64,000 nt of DNA from Apostichopus japonicus (taxonomy: Eukaryota; Echinodermata; Holothuroidea; Aspidochirotida; Stichopodidae), in contig NC_092561.1 of assembly GCF_037975245.1 (NCBI RefSeq), positions 18,702,008-18,766,007 on the forward strand, given 5' to 3'. Within the stretch, counting starts at the first letter, position 1, and every line of letters begins with the position of its first letter. The notes below the pieces were generated by a model. The model saw only the letters and a list, made by a program, of their open reading frames with translations, was not told where the DNA came from and made no database searches. Positions 1-13,400 of this stretch are shown in pieces. Position numbers and translations under genes: made by a program.

Positions 1-5
1 TCTCT

Positions 6-209
6 TTAGCCGTGAACGTAAACGTATTGAATAAGGGCCTCATCCCCTGCAACTTGGAGTAGTACGGCACACTGGTGTGTTTCTGATTTTTCCACCAGTT
101 CCGGCGCCTCTAAATATAACTCTAACCGTTGTTTCCAACGTCGGAAATTTTCCACTAAATTACCTTGTAGGCTGAGCGGCGGCGGCGGCGGCGGGTTAAA
201 CTTCTCCAT
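6..209 (-). pseudogene. LTR-retrotransposon gag N-terminus (fragment)
   Basis: A 67-codon reading frame begins with Met-Glu-Lys-Phe-Asn and a run of six prolines, followed by a Trp-Lys-Gln-Arg-Leu-Glu-Leu-Tyr-Leu segment. That look is typical of the start of Ty3/mdg4-type gag-like polyproteins in invertebrates. The frame ends early, at a stop near position 5, after the conserved Ala-Gly-Asp-Glu-Ala stretch, so it is frameshifted or decayed; the rest of the element would lie to the left of the window. The primer-binding-site-like sequence just upstream supports the call. The family is recognised from memory and has not been searched. Confidence 0.6.
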
Positions 210-210
210 T

Positions 211-480
211 ATCTGACACCATGTCGTGTTGTTGAAAGACTATGCGGATGCCATGTTTGGAGTTACGTTAACAACTGGTTAATTTTAGTAAGTAGAGGGC
301 GCTCGGCCTCAACAAACAATATACATATATGACAGTTTTAAGGAACATTCCTGACTTAAGACTTCATAGTTCGAAAACAGTTAAACACACAAAATGCACT
401 CATTATCTATAATCAGGATATAATATAATTTATAGTATAATATAATATATTAGATATAATATTGAGATATAATATATTTT
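211..480 (-). mobile_element. Primer-binding site and 3' end of the LTR for the gag fragment
   Basis: On the minus strand, TGGTGTCAGAT (221 to 211) sits directly before the gag start codon and resembles a tRNA primer-binding site of Ty3-type elements. The bases just before it end in ACA, as an LTR 3' end should, so an LTR would begin at 222 and extend rightward. Its outer edge was not found; the DNA up to about 480 is assigned to it only tentatively. Confidence 0.5.

Positions 481-486
<6 letters not shown>

Positions 487-542
<56 letters not shown>
487..542. repeat. (AT)n microsatellite
   Basis: Pure alternating AT of about 56 bases. It ends exactly where the TGTTAC end of the next candidate element begins. 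Confidence 0.95.
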
Positions 543-546
<4 letters not shown>

Positions 547-1642
547 ACATTGGAATGCGAGAGGTCTCGATAACTAATATTTAACGAGACACAAGCCTGG
601 GTTCGTTTCCGTAAGGAACACAGACAAATTGACGAGTCTAGAGAATTTGAATGAGAACGTAAACGATATTGAACAATGGAGTCTGAACCAACAACAACAA
701 ATGGTAATTACAAATATATAGAAAATTACTCACAAACTTAACAAGATAGGATACACTTTAAAACACGCTGGTCTCTTCCAACGGCGATATCCCTCAGCGG
801 CCACGACGTAGATGACGACGATTTTCGGTCCGTTGTACCGCGAAATTCACTGGTCCTCGACGAAGTTTCTCGCCATCACAGAAACAGCAGTCACCTTCTT
901 TCCGGCGATGCTCCACAATAGAACACGGACTTCTAGCCACAATCGAGTGAAGCACAAGTCGAACTTCTCGCCGACTAAATATTACCAGAGTCAGTCCAAA
1001 ATCAGCTTTATAGCCACTAACTCCTGGCGTAACGAACTTCCTCAACGGAGACAGAAATTCTTCACCTTCTCCGAAATAACGACTGGAAAACTGTAGTTTC
1101 ACAGCAAAGTCCTCTTCAAACCTCTGAATGGCAGTGTAGAATCAATCTTGGTATCGATATCTCAATCCCTCAGAAACTGCTGGCAGTTGAGCACTGACGA
1201 TATATAGTAGAATGGTATAATATGTGTTGTCGCTTGTATTCGTTCAGAAACTGAGAAACTCTCCGATCTGGGCGGGTTTTAATACGATTCGTCAGGTCAA
1301 GAATCATCTAGACCTTTCTCGATACACCTGAGTAACAACTCGACCCAGTTTCTCCATTCTTGGAAGTCCTTTGCATATCTCGCGAACATTCCAGAGAATC
1401 CACGAAAATGTGTGCACACCTTACATGCGGTTTCACGTAAACCGACGTTAACCCGAGACCAGCGTGTCATCATAAGGAATATACCAGAACAATCGTGTAT
1501 TATAACATTCTGACACGGTAACCCGACCTAATTTCTCAAATATTGATTTGTCACGTAGGCAATTTCAAATACTTTCTATAATATAACATTAGGTTCCTTA
1601 CTAGCAGTGACTAGTGTTAGGCTACAATGGGCCCTCGTAACA
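543..1642. mobile_element. Candidate solo LTR inside an AT array
   Basis: The segment starts TGTTAC and ends GTAACA, the short inverted TG...CA ends expected of an LTR. It is bordered on both sides by AT microsatellite, as if inserted into one array. No clean 5-bp target duplication can be read (TATAT on the left, ATACA on the right). Reading frames of about 100 codons exist on both strands between 794 and 1102, but they match nothing I recognise. Orientation is not determined. Confidence 0.4.
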
Positions 1643-1679
<37 letters not shown>

Positions 1680-1697
1680 CATATATATATATATATA
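1643..1697. repeat. (AT)n microsatellite, right half of the interrupted array
   Basis: AT repeat with a few ATAC interruptions, directly abutting the right end of the candidate LTR. Confidence 0.85.
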
Positions 1698-2037
1698 AGG
1701 GATACAATAAATATATAATGAATATATGAATATTTTAGGGATATAATGAAGACTGAGATGTCAAAATATGTTTTGAACTGAAGTACATTGTGGCAACTCA
1801 CAGCTTCATAGCAGTGTATGTTGTTGAGAAATATAATAATGCTGGTTTTCACTTTAGTGTGATGAGTGCATTGTGGTGCTGTGTAATATGTGATGTCATG
1901 CAGTGACTATACTAACAGCTCTTTCTCCTGTAGAATTAAAGTTATGGGATTAATTCTTTGTAAATGATTTAGTTGTGTCCCGGGAAGCTGCAGTTTTACA
2001 TATATATTTCTCTGTCTTTTTATATTTTTTGTTTGTT
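1698..2037. other. Non-coding stretch, no feature seen
   Basis: AT-rich sequence with no credible exon on either strand. It may include the body of the element whose tail follows. Confidence 0.5.
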
Positions 2038-2113
2038 TTAGGTTTTGTAAAGCGCCTAGAGACCTTTTGGTATTTGGCGCTATATTATGAACTTATTATA
2101 TTATTATTATTAA
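2038..2113 (+). repeat. LINE/SINE-like 3' tail with ATT repeat
   Basis: AAAGCGCCTAGAGACC, then TTTGGCGCTATATTA and an ATT-rich tail. This GCGC...GGCGCTATATTA-(ATT)n arrangement is characteristic of 3' ends of CR1/L2-like elements and the SINEs that share their tails in marine invertebrates. Only the tail is recognised. Confidence 0.6.
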
Positions 2114-2703
2114 TATTATAATCAAATGACTTCACAATTAAACCATGGTCCTAATATGGAGGAGTCCTACTTGATCAGTGACAAATAAATAAAGGCTGTG
2201 TCAATTCCTTCCATTTATGACAGCAATCATTGTGCAATGTTTGTCTCTAAATAAAATAAAATACATATTTAAATGTGGATTTTTCAATAGTGGTACATGT
2301 AGTGTCTTTGAAAATACATTGCAGATAGAGAACAGTGTCTGATGGTGTGAATGAAATATAATAACATTTGCGTTTCCAATTGTTTCAAGTCTCGATGTAT
2401 GAAAATATTTGTTATTATTCCTGTTTGTATTACTGAGTAATTTAAACTGACTAGCATGTTTGAGCAATGACAGTGTCTTAGTTTGTGTTGGAGGAGAGCT
2501 TCCTTTAAATTTGAAGATTGTACTGTAGTTGTTAATAAATGTTACCAAAGATACAGTGTTACGAGATTGCCCAAACTTTTGATATCAAAGCACACTTGTT
2601 TTTCAGTATGGTAGATATTCTTAATATACTGTCATACATTGTGAAACATTTAAACTTGTTTCAATAGAAATTGAACTGTGCTTTCTGTTTCCTTGTTTTA
2701 AAG
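2114..2703 (+). other. Upstream intron or flank of the NLR-like gene
   Basis: No coding exon could be recognised. It ends in a pyrimidine-rich acceptor (TTCCTTGTTTTAAAG) that opens the NACHT exon, so at least one earlier exon should exist to the left, possibly outside the window. Confidence 0.5.
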
Positions 2704-4439
2704 ACAAAGAGAACTTATTCCTGAAATGCTTACAACAGAAGACGAAGAGTTGGTTTGAAACCATGACTCCCGTCCCCTGGATGAAGTCCTGTCAATGGAA
2801 TTCTAATGATCTCTTTATTGCCAGCCGCTTAGTCTTAACAAATTCTGGTTCAAGTATATCTAGCAGAGAAGTTGACCGAAAATGTAAGCTGCACTACCTA
2901 GATATCTTTACTGATGAAAGACTAAAAGCAGAGACTCGAATCATTCTGGAAGGACAGCCAGGCTCCGGCAAGACAATGCTCTCCTCTCAGTTGGCATATG
3001 ACTGGTGTTGTGGGAAGCTGGATATCCCCATGGTCATCTTTCTGCCCTTGAAAATTGTTGGTAACATGACAATTATTCAAGCTATCAAGATGTTCTACAT
3101 CCGTAAAGGCATTCCCATTGCAGAAGAGGATATTGTGTCTATGCTTAACAGTGATAAGAAGAAAGTCTACCTCATATTGGATGGGTTAGAAGAATACAAT
3201 GGTGTAACCAAAGATGGAAGTCCTTCAGAAGTCATGAGAGTAATGACAAAAGAGAAACTGTCCAACTGCATTGTTATAATCACAGCTAGGACAGATTATA
3301 CCAAGCATCTACCTCCAGGTCCAATATTGAAGATAGGAAGCTTTGGTGAGGACGAGATGACTGAATACATTGAAAAAGTATACTCTGATGATGTCAAAAG
3401 GCAAGGAGAAGTAAAGGAATTGATTGATAATATTCCATTTGTTCTTGATCTTTGTAATATTCCACTTCTCTTTGTGTTGTTAGTACATAACATTGATAGA
3501 TTAGGAAAGTTACAAGAGGCTCAGCTTGACAGGGTTACTCCTTTCGTGAAGGCCATTGTAGATATCCTGTGTCCTGTGCAGGATGAGGAAGACACACATA
3601 GTCATCTGTCTGACCAGAAAACATACATTACATTGGAGGAACTTGCATTTAATGGCCTCTGTAGAGGAAACCAACAACTGTTTTGGCAGAAAGACTTTGT
3701 GGATAGAAGTGTCACTAATAGCAAAGCATTGGTAGATTCTGGGATACTTGTTATTGAGGAAGGAACTCCATTTAATTCTTCTGATAGAAATCTTGAGACT
3801 GCCTCAGGCAGTGGAACTTCCCAGACTGATTCCATCAGTGATGAGTCACTGAACACATCTAATGTTACTTCAGAGATAAAGAGAGGGGTACCACTTGAAC
3901 CTGATATTTTGGCATCTATCAATCAATCAGAGAGTAATCCAATATTGGAATCAAAAGAGAAACAATCGGAACCTTTACTGAACAGAAAAACTCCGAAATA
4001 TATCTCGCAACAGGTGAAATTCCTTCATAAGTTAATACAAGAGTGGTTTGCAGCAAAGTATTTAGCCCGCTTCTTCTGGGGTCACAAATCAACTGAACAC
4101 CATGACAAGAATCAATTGTTCAGAGAACACCTGGCTAACATAGACCCAGCTGATCTCCATTATGTCTTGCGCTTCACTTGTCATATCTGTCCTCCCAGCT
4201 TTCATGTTATTGCCAGTTTTCTGATGAGAGACTTTAAAACAGGAGATGGTGAGATTCCTGATTACATCATCAACTGCATCTGTCTCTGTTTTGGTGAGCA
4301 TGATGAGTACAAAGGACACAAGTTCAAGGACATTGTCACAGAGATCTGTAGAAGAGAATCCGTCAACTTCAGCTCTGGAGATAGTCGAATACTGCTGAGG
4401 TCAAAAGTTTCTATGCTGACTTTTGCGTCGAGATCAAAG
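2704..4439 (+). CDS. NACHT exon of the NLR-like gene
   Basis: A 1,736-bp exon. Counting from the in-frame Met at 2763, Walker A GQPGSGKT is residues 64-71, Walker B LILDGLEE about 137-144, a sensor-type VIITAR about 171-176, and the winged-helix motif with LHKLIQEWFAAKYLARF about 421-437. Residues about 338-408 form a Ser/Thr/Glu-rich low-complexity insert within the winged-helix region, which is unusual. Reading is open upstream of that Met back to the acceptor at 2702-2703, so this Met is probably internal. NACHT domains bind ATP/dATP and drive oligomerisation; the Walker residues look intact. The donor is AAG|GTACAT. A short in-frame read-through past the donor ends at 4475. Confidence 0.9.
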
Positions 4440-7400
4440 GTACATTCCCGGTTTTTTAACACTGTCCATTTTTAAATGTAACTCCCTATTCCTTAACATT
4501 TGGATGCGTGAAGATGCTTGATAAACATTTGAGCCAGCAGTGTAAAAAATTATGCTGGAGTGAATTCCCAGTAATATGCGTCTTTATGTTTTATGATCAA
4601 GTCAGTGTTGAATTGGAGCCCTTTGTGATTACATTTTGTAACCTAGTCCTCTATAGCCATTGTACCTTTCCTTATTCCAAGGGACATTAAATTTCTGAAA
4701 TAGACCCTCTGTTATCTGTGAATACTGATGTCAGGTTTTAATGTGGGAAACACTCCGTTCCTTTTAAGGTTCCAATAAAGCGTCTGAAGTTTTCAGATGT
4801 GGTTGAAAAAGTTACAGACAAGGCCCTTGTCTTACAGGACGATGTATGGCTTGGTATATTAGAAACTCTTGAGGCTATTGAAATGGATCGATGGGACCAG
4901 AAACTAATTGACAAAGATTATGAAGACCTTCTAAAATTCATTTTAAATTGTAAACATGTTCATGCAGCACGGTAAGTAGAAATTTAATATCTTTTGTTCA
5001 TTCATACCATGCAAAACAGAACTGAGAATACATACCTACATGGACATAGAGACAAAATAGTTGAAGATGAATATAAGTAAAGCCAACAGGTAAGAAATAG
5101 TACCTGTTGGTATCTTTCTGTTGGTCACACAGAGTTCATTTGTAACTATTTTGTTGTTTACTTAACACACCAGTGTATGCATTCATATTTAATCAAGATA
5201 TAGAAAATATATGCACATTCAATATTACTTTTATGAAATATATACAATGCATGTAGAAAAAAGGGACACAATGCTTTGTAAACACTCATCAAGACTCAAC
5301 AGTGAAATAAACAACTAAAACACATGGTTCAATATTTTAACCTTTGCTGCTAAGAATTTCTCTATACAATAACAGTGTCTGCACCAGCCATGTATTGTTT
5401 CTTCACTTTCTTTACCTCTAGTTTACTCTTTCCAAGTCCACCAAAGAATGTGACAGATGACAAGATTCTGAAAGCCTTACAATCCCGAAATATTTCAGGT
5501 GCAATTTCTCTTAGTAATTAATGAATACCACTTTTGTTTGGTTATGTAAATTAAGTCCCTTGGTAGTATGTTGAAGGTAAACACTTATTACACAGTCAAA
5601 GAATTTCTTGTGTAGTCGTTTAAAAATGTGAAATCTCCATTGGTCTAACATCTTTGTATAAAGCACTTTTTAATGTACTCAAAGTATAGACAAATTACTT
5701 GGATCAATTCATTTTTGATTCCTTGTCAAAGGGAACACAAATCTGCTGATAGTGATGGTGTATATATATGTGTGTTAATTCACAGCTATACTGAGTTTGT
5801 TAGAGGCAGTGATCATTTGAGAACAATACATGAGGTCAAAGTCTGAATATTGTGTAGAAATGATAAACTTCTCCAAAACTACAGAGCTTAAGCATATATG
5901 GCATGTCGATTCACTTTACATTGGTGAGTGCAAGAACCCTTTTGTTTTCTTTGTGGAGGTGAAAAGTCTGGAAAACCTTGTCACAAAAAAAACTCCAAGT
6001 ATAATGGGTGGCTGCAATTTTGCACTTCTATGTAGATCCAGTAGTAAGTTGGTTTCTGGTTCTTTATAAATGTACTTGATAGAACGAAGATCATGAGAAA
6101 GATCAGACTGAGGATATTCTTTGATTATCTTTTATCACTTACACTTAATTTCTGCAGGCTTAACAGTATTTGTCACAAATTGTTAAACAATTGTTGGTTT
6201 TCAATCAGATGTTTACCAAACATGTAGTTATTTACAGATCTAATGTAGAATGAGATGTAACTGCAATTTAATGGGAACAAATTGTCACCATTTAGCAAAT
6301 AGTAATAACATTTATTTAGGAGAATTGCAGTTCTATTTGCAGTGACCACAACAGCTATATTTGATCTAATATGCTCTTTGCAGTTGAATGGACCATTGGA
6401 GCCAATGCAATTCACACTCTAGATGTGCACACTGGAAAATGGCCGGTGAGAAGTATTCAAGCATTTTTTATTCCTTGCCGAAGGAATCTATGCGATGGTG
6501 ATGGCGTGTGTGTGTAAGCATCTGTGTGTGTGTGTGTGAAACTTTGGCTCGTAAACATGATATCTCAAGAAGTTAAATTTGGTTGAACTTCAAACTTAGT
6601 GTGTGGGTAGCCCGTAGTAAGTAGATGATCACTATTATTTTTCATGGAGTCAAGGGTCATTTGAGAGATCACCAGAGGTCCAAGGCGGAAAACCTTGTAA
6701 ACACGGTATCTAAGGAAGTACAAAATGCTTGAACTTTAAACTTAAACTATAAATTGACTAAGGGTAGCAAATGATCTCTTTTGTTTTTCATGGAGGTCAA
6801 AGGTCATTTGCGGTCACTAGAGGTCAAAGGCTGAAAACCTGGTAAACACTAAATCTCAAGAAGCAAACGTTGCTTCAACTTTAAACTTTGTATGTTGATA
6901 GCCCTTGGTGAACAAATGATTCCTATTGTTTACATGGAGGTCAAGGTCATTTGAGGTCACCAGAGGTCAAAGGCTGAAAACCTGGTAAAAACTACATCTC
7001 AAGAAGAAAACGTTGCTTCAACTTTAACCCTTGGATGTTGATAGCCCTTGGTGAGCAGATGAAGGCTATTGTTTTTCATGGAGGTCAAAGGTCGTTGAAT
7101 GTCAATTGTTGGTTACAGTCTGAATTAATCTAATTATGCAGAAGTGAAGTTTGTTTGACCTTTGACCCTCTTAACATAGGAACGCATTACTCAATTCTGC
7201 AAGATTTGCCATTTCTGCTTAATATTTCAGCTCGTTAGAAAATCTTGTATTCAAAGTTTCTTCTCATATTGTCAGGGAATCACTAAGTCACGTGACTTTC
7301 TGGTACACCATCATATATTTGTTTTTGATTGTTGCTTTTGAGAAGTTACCACCAAGTTACCACCAGCAAATGTAAATTGATAATTGTTGCTATTGTATTT

Positions 7401-10400
7401 ATCTGGAATTATTTCTTCATCCAGATGGAGTTTAGACTACACAGTAGGAACTCTAATGAACCATCAGCAACAAAAGCAGTTAAAGGTGTGTCTAGCTTAA
7501 ACTTATTTATTTACACGTTATGATTCACAGTACCAAGGAGATAGTTAGTGGAATCACTCTTTCTTAGAAAAGGGATCATGATGGAGTTTAGAAGAGTTTT
7601 ACATAGTAGACTTTTTATAAAATATAATTGAAATGTAAAACTGTAGCAATGATGAATGATGGAATGAAGTGAATAACAATGGCAGCACTCGCCTTTGACA
7701 TAGTTTGTAGTTTAGTAGATAGGCTGAGATATGGCAATCTTCAAAGCCTGCAATCTTTGACGATTGTCACGGATTCTTTTCAAGAGAGCAGTCGACAACG
7801 GCGTAAACACGGACAGAGAGAGTATGTGAGTTTCAAAAGTTCAATATAATTATTAACAACAACAATGAAATTAATAGCGGTTACATAGAACAAAAAAAGT
7901 CATCATTTTCTATATATATCCTTTTAAACTTTTAAAATTCTAGGCTTCATATGGCATCCTTTCCTTCTTATGGTCCTAGTTTTGATTCGTTGAGGGTTCT
8001 GTCAACGTTTATGATTATTACAAATGAATGTTCTTTCTTTCTATACGAGCGTCGGCCTTTTCCTTTTCTTAGTTTCACGTTCTCTTTCTTTCCTCGTTCA
8101 AGCTTTAATTTAACTTCTTCCCTGCCTCTTTTGCCATCTTTAAAAGTACCAAAAACACCGAATTTAATTTGTAAAGTAATGAGTTCATGTTATCTCAATG
8201 AAGGTGGAAATTGGTTTCTTTTGAACTACAATTCTTACTAACATTTTATAATTAAACAAGAGCAACTTACGGTTTTGCTTTCGGTTCAAGACCGAGATTG
8301 AAAAGAGAGAGCACGTGGCTTTACTGTTCTATTTATACCCCATGCCGACGGAATTCCGATACTCGTTAACAACAAAAAAATATTGCGTAATGCTTAAGGA
8401 TGCACAAAACCATGGCTAAATAATTAGCATCCAGTTAACTAAACACGTAAAGAAATCAATAAAATACATGAGGGGGTTGTCCCAGAACGGGTTGTGACAA
8501 CGATATAAACATAGATCCTGAACTTAGTGTTGTACTATCCAGGCCGAAAGTGAATTAGGTCTTAGGATGCATTTTCACACTCACAGAACCACATGTTGAG
8601 AACACGCTTGAGCTGGTAAAGTATATCAGAACAGTGATAGTTTATGTGTAGTAACACCATAAACAGTGTGCATCATTAGATTCAAGCAAACATGCAGTGA
8701 CACATGACAATTTAGTTGGATAGAAAGGGCAAGGGAAAGTGACATTGTGACCTTTTCTTGTTATATTTTACACTTCTATCATGCTCTGAGTTACCTAACA
8801 TGAGCAGTTGAGATTGTTCATATTGCATAAGCTGGCCATTAACAGATGTAGCATTGTATACTGACAGATATGAGACCCTCTTTACCAGTTGTTAAACATT
8901 GTTTTATGATATCTTTGATGATGCCTGGACATACAATATCTGTGGGTCTCATACAGAACCATACATAAAGTGCACAGATGGTAAAGCTATGTCTAACTGT
9001 AATACTCAGCAAGTTTATGAACTTGAATTTGCATAATTTATATGAAAGCTTATGCATTAAATAAATAATAAGGTCAGTGGCTCAATAGGGAGTTGTAATG
9101 GCCATGGAGCTATAATGACACACTTTAAACATACTTTATTGAGGCAACAGTGATATTGACTACACTGATTGATGTTAAAACTATATAATTGGAGATTTCT
9201 GGCATGCTTGTTTTCTAACTAATTTATGGTACTATTCATTATTCACTTTCTCTCTTTACACTCATCAAAAGATATAGACTTGGACACATCTCTTAGCACA
9301 CAATCTTTGGTTAACAAGAAAGGAGGGATTCTAGAAATACCAGGGACTGGCGTTAGACTAGAGATTCCTTCTGGTGCTATTGAACAGGAATGCTTGATCC
9401 AGATGAGAATCATACCAATCAGTTTTCAAAAAGACTCTAAATCATCATTTACCAGTAACTCGACAGTAGTAGTGGAACTTCTTCCTAATAATCTGAAGTT
9501 ACATCAGTTAGCAAAACTCACCCTGCCTCACTGTCTGCAGTTGAAGAACACTGGTGAACGCAAAGCCATGGTGTACAGCAGTCACCATGCTAAAGGTACT
9601 TTATATATGTGGTGTAGGAACTCTGACTAAGCTGACATGGAAGAGACACCAACACCCCACATTATATGTACACTGGATGTATTGTTCATTCCTGGTGTGC
9701 AGCATCTGTCACACCTACCAATACTATATTGGTGTCTATGTTGCCTTTAGGGTTGCCAACACACAACAGATAATTGACAATATGTTAGGTTTCATACTCT
9801 TGATGCATACAGCAGTCTTGCCATGAAGAAATATTTACGCCTAAATGATTGTACAAATTCTTTCTTACAGCAAAGATATGCAGTACATATTTTAATGTCG
9901 CTAGCTAATAAAGCTGTCATCATTCCATACATGTTATAAAGTTGACTTTCAGAAATAACAAAAATATAACATTTCATCACAATATTACTTAGTAGGTTTT
10001 AGGAATCTTAAAGATGAGGTCTGCCCAATATTCATAAGATCCGCTATTCATAAGGTTCATTGTTCATAAGGTTCGTTATTCATAACTGAAATAAAGATTC
10101 GTTATTCATAATAAAAAGGTATCATAATTAATAAGGTCCGGTATTCATAATGGGCAAAACGGCTCGATATCTACAATGGACAAAAAGGTTTGTTATTCAT
10201 AATGGGACAAAGGGTCCGATATTCATAATAGAACAAAGGGTTCGTAATCCATAATAGACATAAAGGTTCGTTATTCATAATAGGAACTTCTGCATTATCT
10301 GTAAAGTGTGTGCTTGGAAAGAAAGGAATATTAAGAAATGGCAGTATCAACTTTTCGGGCTCCCTACTCTTTTTTGTTTTGATACAGGTTCTAAGCCAAT

Positions 10401-13400
10401 GTGGAGACCAAAACCTAACCATTTGTATCAGCTGAATGACACAAACTGTGTAATTTGGATTGAAAGCTTTTCCTGGGAGACATGTCAGATTGATGACAGA
10501 AATGTTGAATATAAAAAGATCCAAGTCTATGCTGCTTGTAACCTGGATCCACTTCCTGAAATAATACCTATATGTGTTGGCTTCTACCCTAAACTGCCAG
10601 GCGAAAGACCAGTGAGTCAAAGTTAACCACAAACCAACTTACAAGCTCTTTGGAAGCTCTTTTGATTACATGGAAGAGAAACATCTTTAATGGTTAATTC
10701 AGCCAAAGTATGTGCATGCACAAACATCTCACCATTAAAGAATTTTCCTCCAGGTAGATCACAAGAATTCACATTTGAACAGTGTTTAAGAGATGTCATA
10801 GTGCATATTTATACAAGATTTTGGATTTCACTTCATATTGGTATGATAGTGATAACCATAATGATAATGAGGTTCCATAATTGAGCGTGCACTCACTATG
10901 TGCAACATATTGTGAAGTTGGTTGAAAGTAACATGTATGCAGCAAAAGTATCCATACAGGATCAGGGTAATAATTGCAGTCATAATATAAATGATGGGAG
11001 ACATGTGTGTAAAAGTATAAAAACTATAAAAGTATGAAACCAAGTGGTATGTACGAGTAGTGAGTAAAGTCAGGATTATGAGTATGGGGCAAATCTGCTT
11101 TTAAATCATTACATAGAAAAACTTGTCACCCAACCAGCCTCATTGTCATAATAATATCAAGTAGAGATGACATTTGATTGAGATTGAATCACAAGTACTA
11201 GGTCTAAGCATGTTGATTTCACATGCATGTTTTGATTATATCTGTATGTTTTATCAATACTTTGTTTGTTTTCTGTCAAGAATGAGATGCTTATTTTGAA
11301 AGAAATCCCGTTCCTATTCCGGAAAGCAGGAAACTTGCCTCTTCAGATATTATTTAATGAAGTGAAGCCAATGTCCTGGAAATATACAGGAGAGGCAAAA
11401 TGGAGGGTAATGATTTTTTATTTCATTCTTGTTGACCCATTAACGCTGGTTAAAATTCGCATGTGCTTTGGAAAGTTGCATTCTCAACCACCAGTCTGTG
11501 TTTTTTAAATTTTATGTTAATGCTTATTTTTTTATTCATCATGCTTTCTACATAGAATTATGAGATAAGTGCTGTGTGCTATGGAATATTTATATATATT
11601 GTACTAGTGTCATTCTTAACGCTAGATTGGAATTAATGAATTTATATCCAAAGAGAAATATTAGGTTGGTTTTTATGGCTTGCATTTTTATAAACTCATT
11701 TAGCATGACCTTCCAATGGAGCTAATGCCATAGCAAGGTGCATCTATCTGTCTGTCACAATTTTAAATAGTTCTTGTTTGCAGGCCATTTGCTCAAACCT
11801 GATGAAATGTCCAAGTTGTTGCCCATGTTAGGGGCTGAATAAACCTTTCACCTAAATTATAGTAGGTCAAAGGTCATTTGAAGTTAATGCAGGTCCACAC
11901 GATTACCTTTAAAGTGCTTCTCTTCCTAGGGGTTAATTCTGATCGGGATGAAAGTATATGGAGAGGTCGATTGATGACTGGGCGCAAAAGTGTAACAAGG
12001 ATTAGAGGTCAAAGGATGTTTCAGGAATAATTAACTGAAAAGTGAAATATTTTTCAAATGAATCTCCTTGATTGGCATGAATATCATGAAGCCAAGTAGC
12101 AATAATCAATCAAAGGTAATCATGCTTCAAACCTTCATATCTCCTTGATACTTGTACATATTTTCAGCAACCTTGATTTAAACAGTTCATCCTTTGAAGT
12201 GGCAGTGGCATGCATATGATTTAGGAGGTAGGGCTGGGGCAGACTCATGATTCTCCTGACTGATATGAGAAATGGCACAAGGTGATATATGTGTATAAGT
12301 GTAGCTATACCAATTCATCTTCAAAGGAAGCATTTACTTTGATAGTTGCCGAAAGGCTCCCATAATCTGAAGAGGACAAACATCAGTATCTCAAATTTGT
12401 ATTTATCTGTTTACACAAAAAGAACATGGGGTTTGAAACATTATGGTTTGTGAAATTTAGTCACTTTGCCAAAGTCTCTTTTTGAAAGCTGGTATTGTTC
12501 ATTGAAAGAAACAAATATTACTCTCACTTTAGGTTAATAAATATTTGTGTTTTACGTATTTAAAATAAAGAAACATGCCCTTATCAGATGACTAAACAAT
12601 TAATTTCAGCTGCAGGAAATTCCTTTCATGAACGTAGTAACCGACGTGGACTGTCAACGTTCATTTGTCTTTGAGAAGGTTGGAGAAGAAGATTGTATTT
12701 TAATCTTTGAAGCTATGCAGGAAGATCCAGTACATTTGATTGTCCAGTTCAAGGTGTGTGAACAATTATAGATTCATCTTGCTCTTAAATTATCACTAGA
12801 CATCATTTATCAGGTGCCTATGTGAATTCTTTGACTTCTTTTGATAAAAAGATGCACAATTACTCTAAATATAAAACAATTGAATATGTTCTGTTTAGGG
12901 CATGCACAAACATGAAGAACAACAAATATTTTCATTTAGGTAGCCATTACAGCTCTTGTTATAATAACAATACTATGCTCTTGGTATGCTTGAAGTTAGG
13001 TCTTTAACTGACTCAGCTGAGGTACAAACGTCAAATCTAAAGAACTATATCTTGAGAAATTTACCTTCAAAAGAGATCATATATGCACGGTACATCACCC
13101 AATGATAAGTAAAATTGCTCCACAATATGGTATACTGTAGGCGAAAGCTCATTTAAGGTCCCAGAAGTCAAATCCTACAAAGTTTCTAAAGGTCAGGTCT
13201 CAATGAAGATGTAAAAAATTATTCAAATTTGACTTCCCCATATGTAGTAGAACTTCTTTGCTGTTTTGGGGTAGAGGTCAGCTTAGGAACATGCAGTATG
13301 AATGTCAGCCAAGGTTAACTTGCGGGATTAGCTTGCTACATTAACTTGTACTGCATATGTAATGTACAGTACTTAAATGCAGGTAACCACTGTGAGGGTT

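Noticed and set aside
794-1102. Opposed frames of about 100 codons on both strands
   Set aside because: No recognisable protein; probably a chance effect of higher GC inside the candidate LTR.
2763-4475. Single-exon 570-residue NACHT gene
   Set aside because: The frame is open upstream to an acceptor, and a good donor at 4440 leads to phase-compatible exons; the frame past the donor is not NACHT-like.
10171-10632. 153-codon minus-strand frame
   Set aside because: Antisense of the ZU5/UPA exon and of the adjacent minisatellite.
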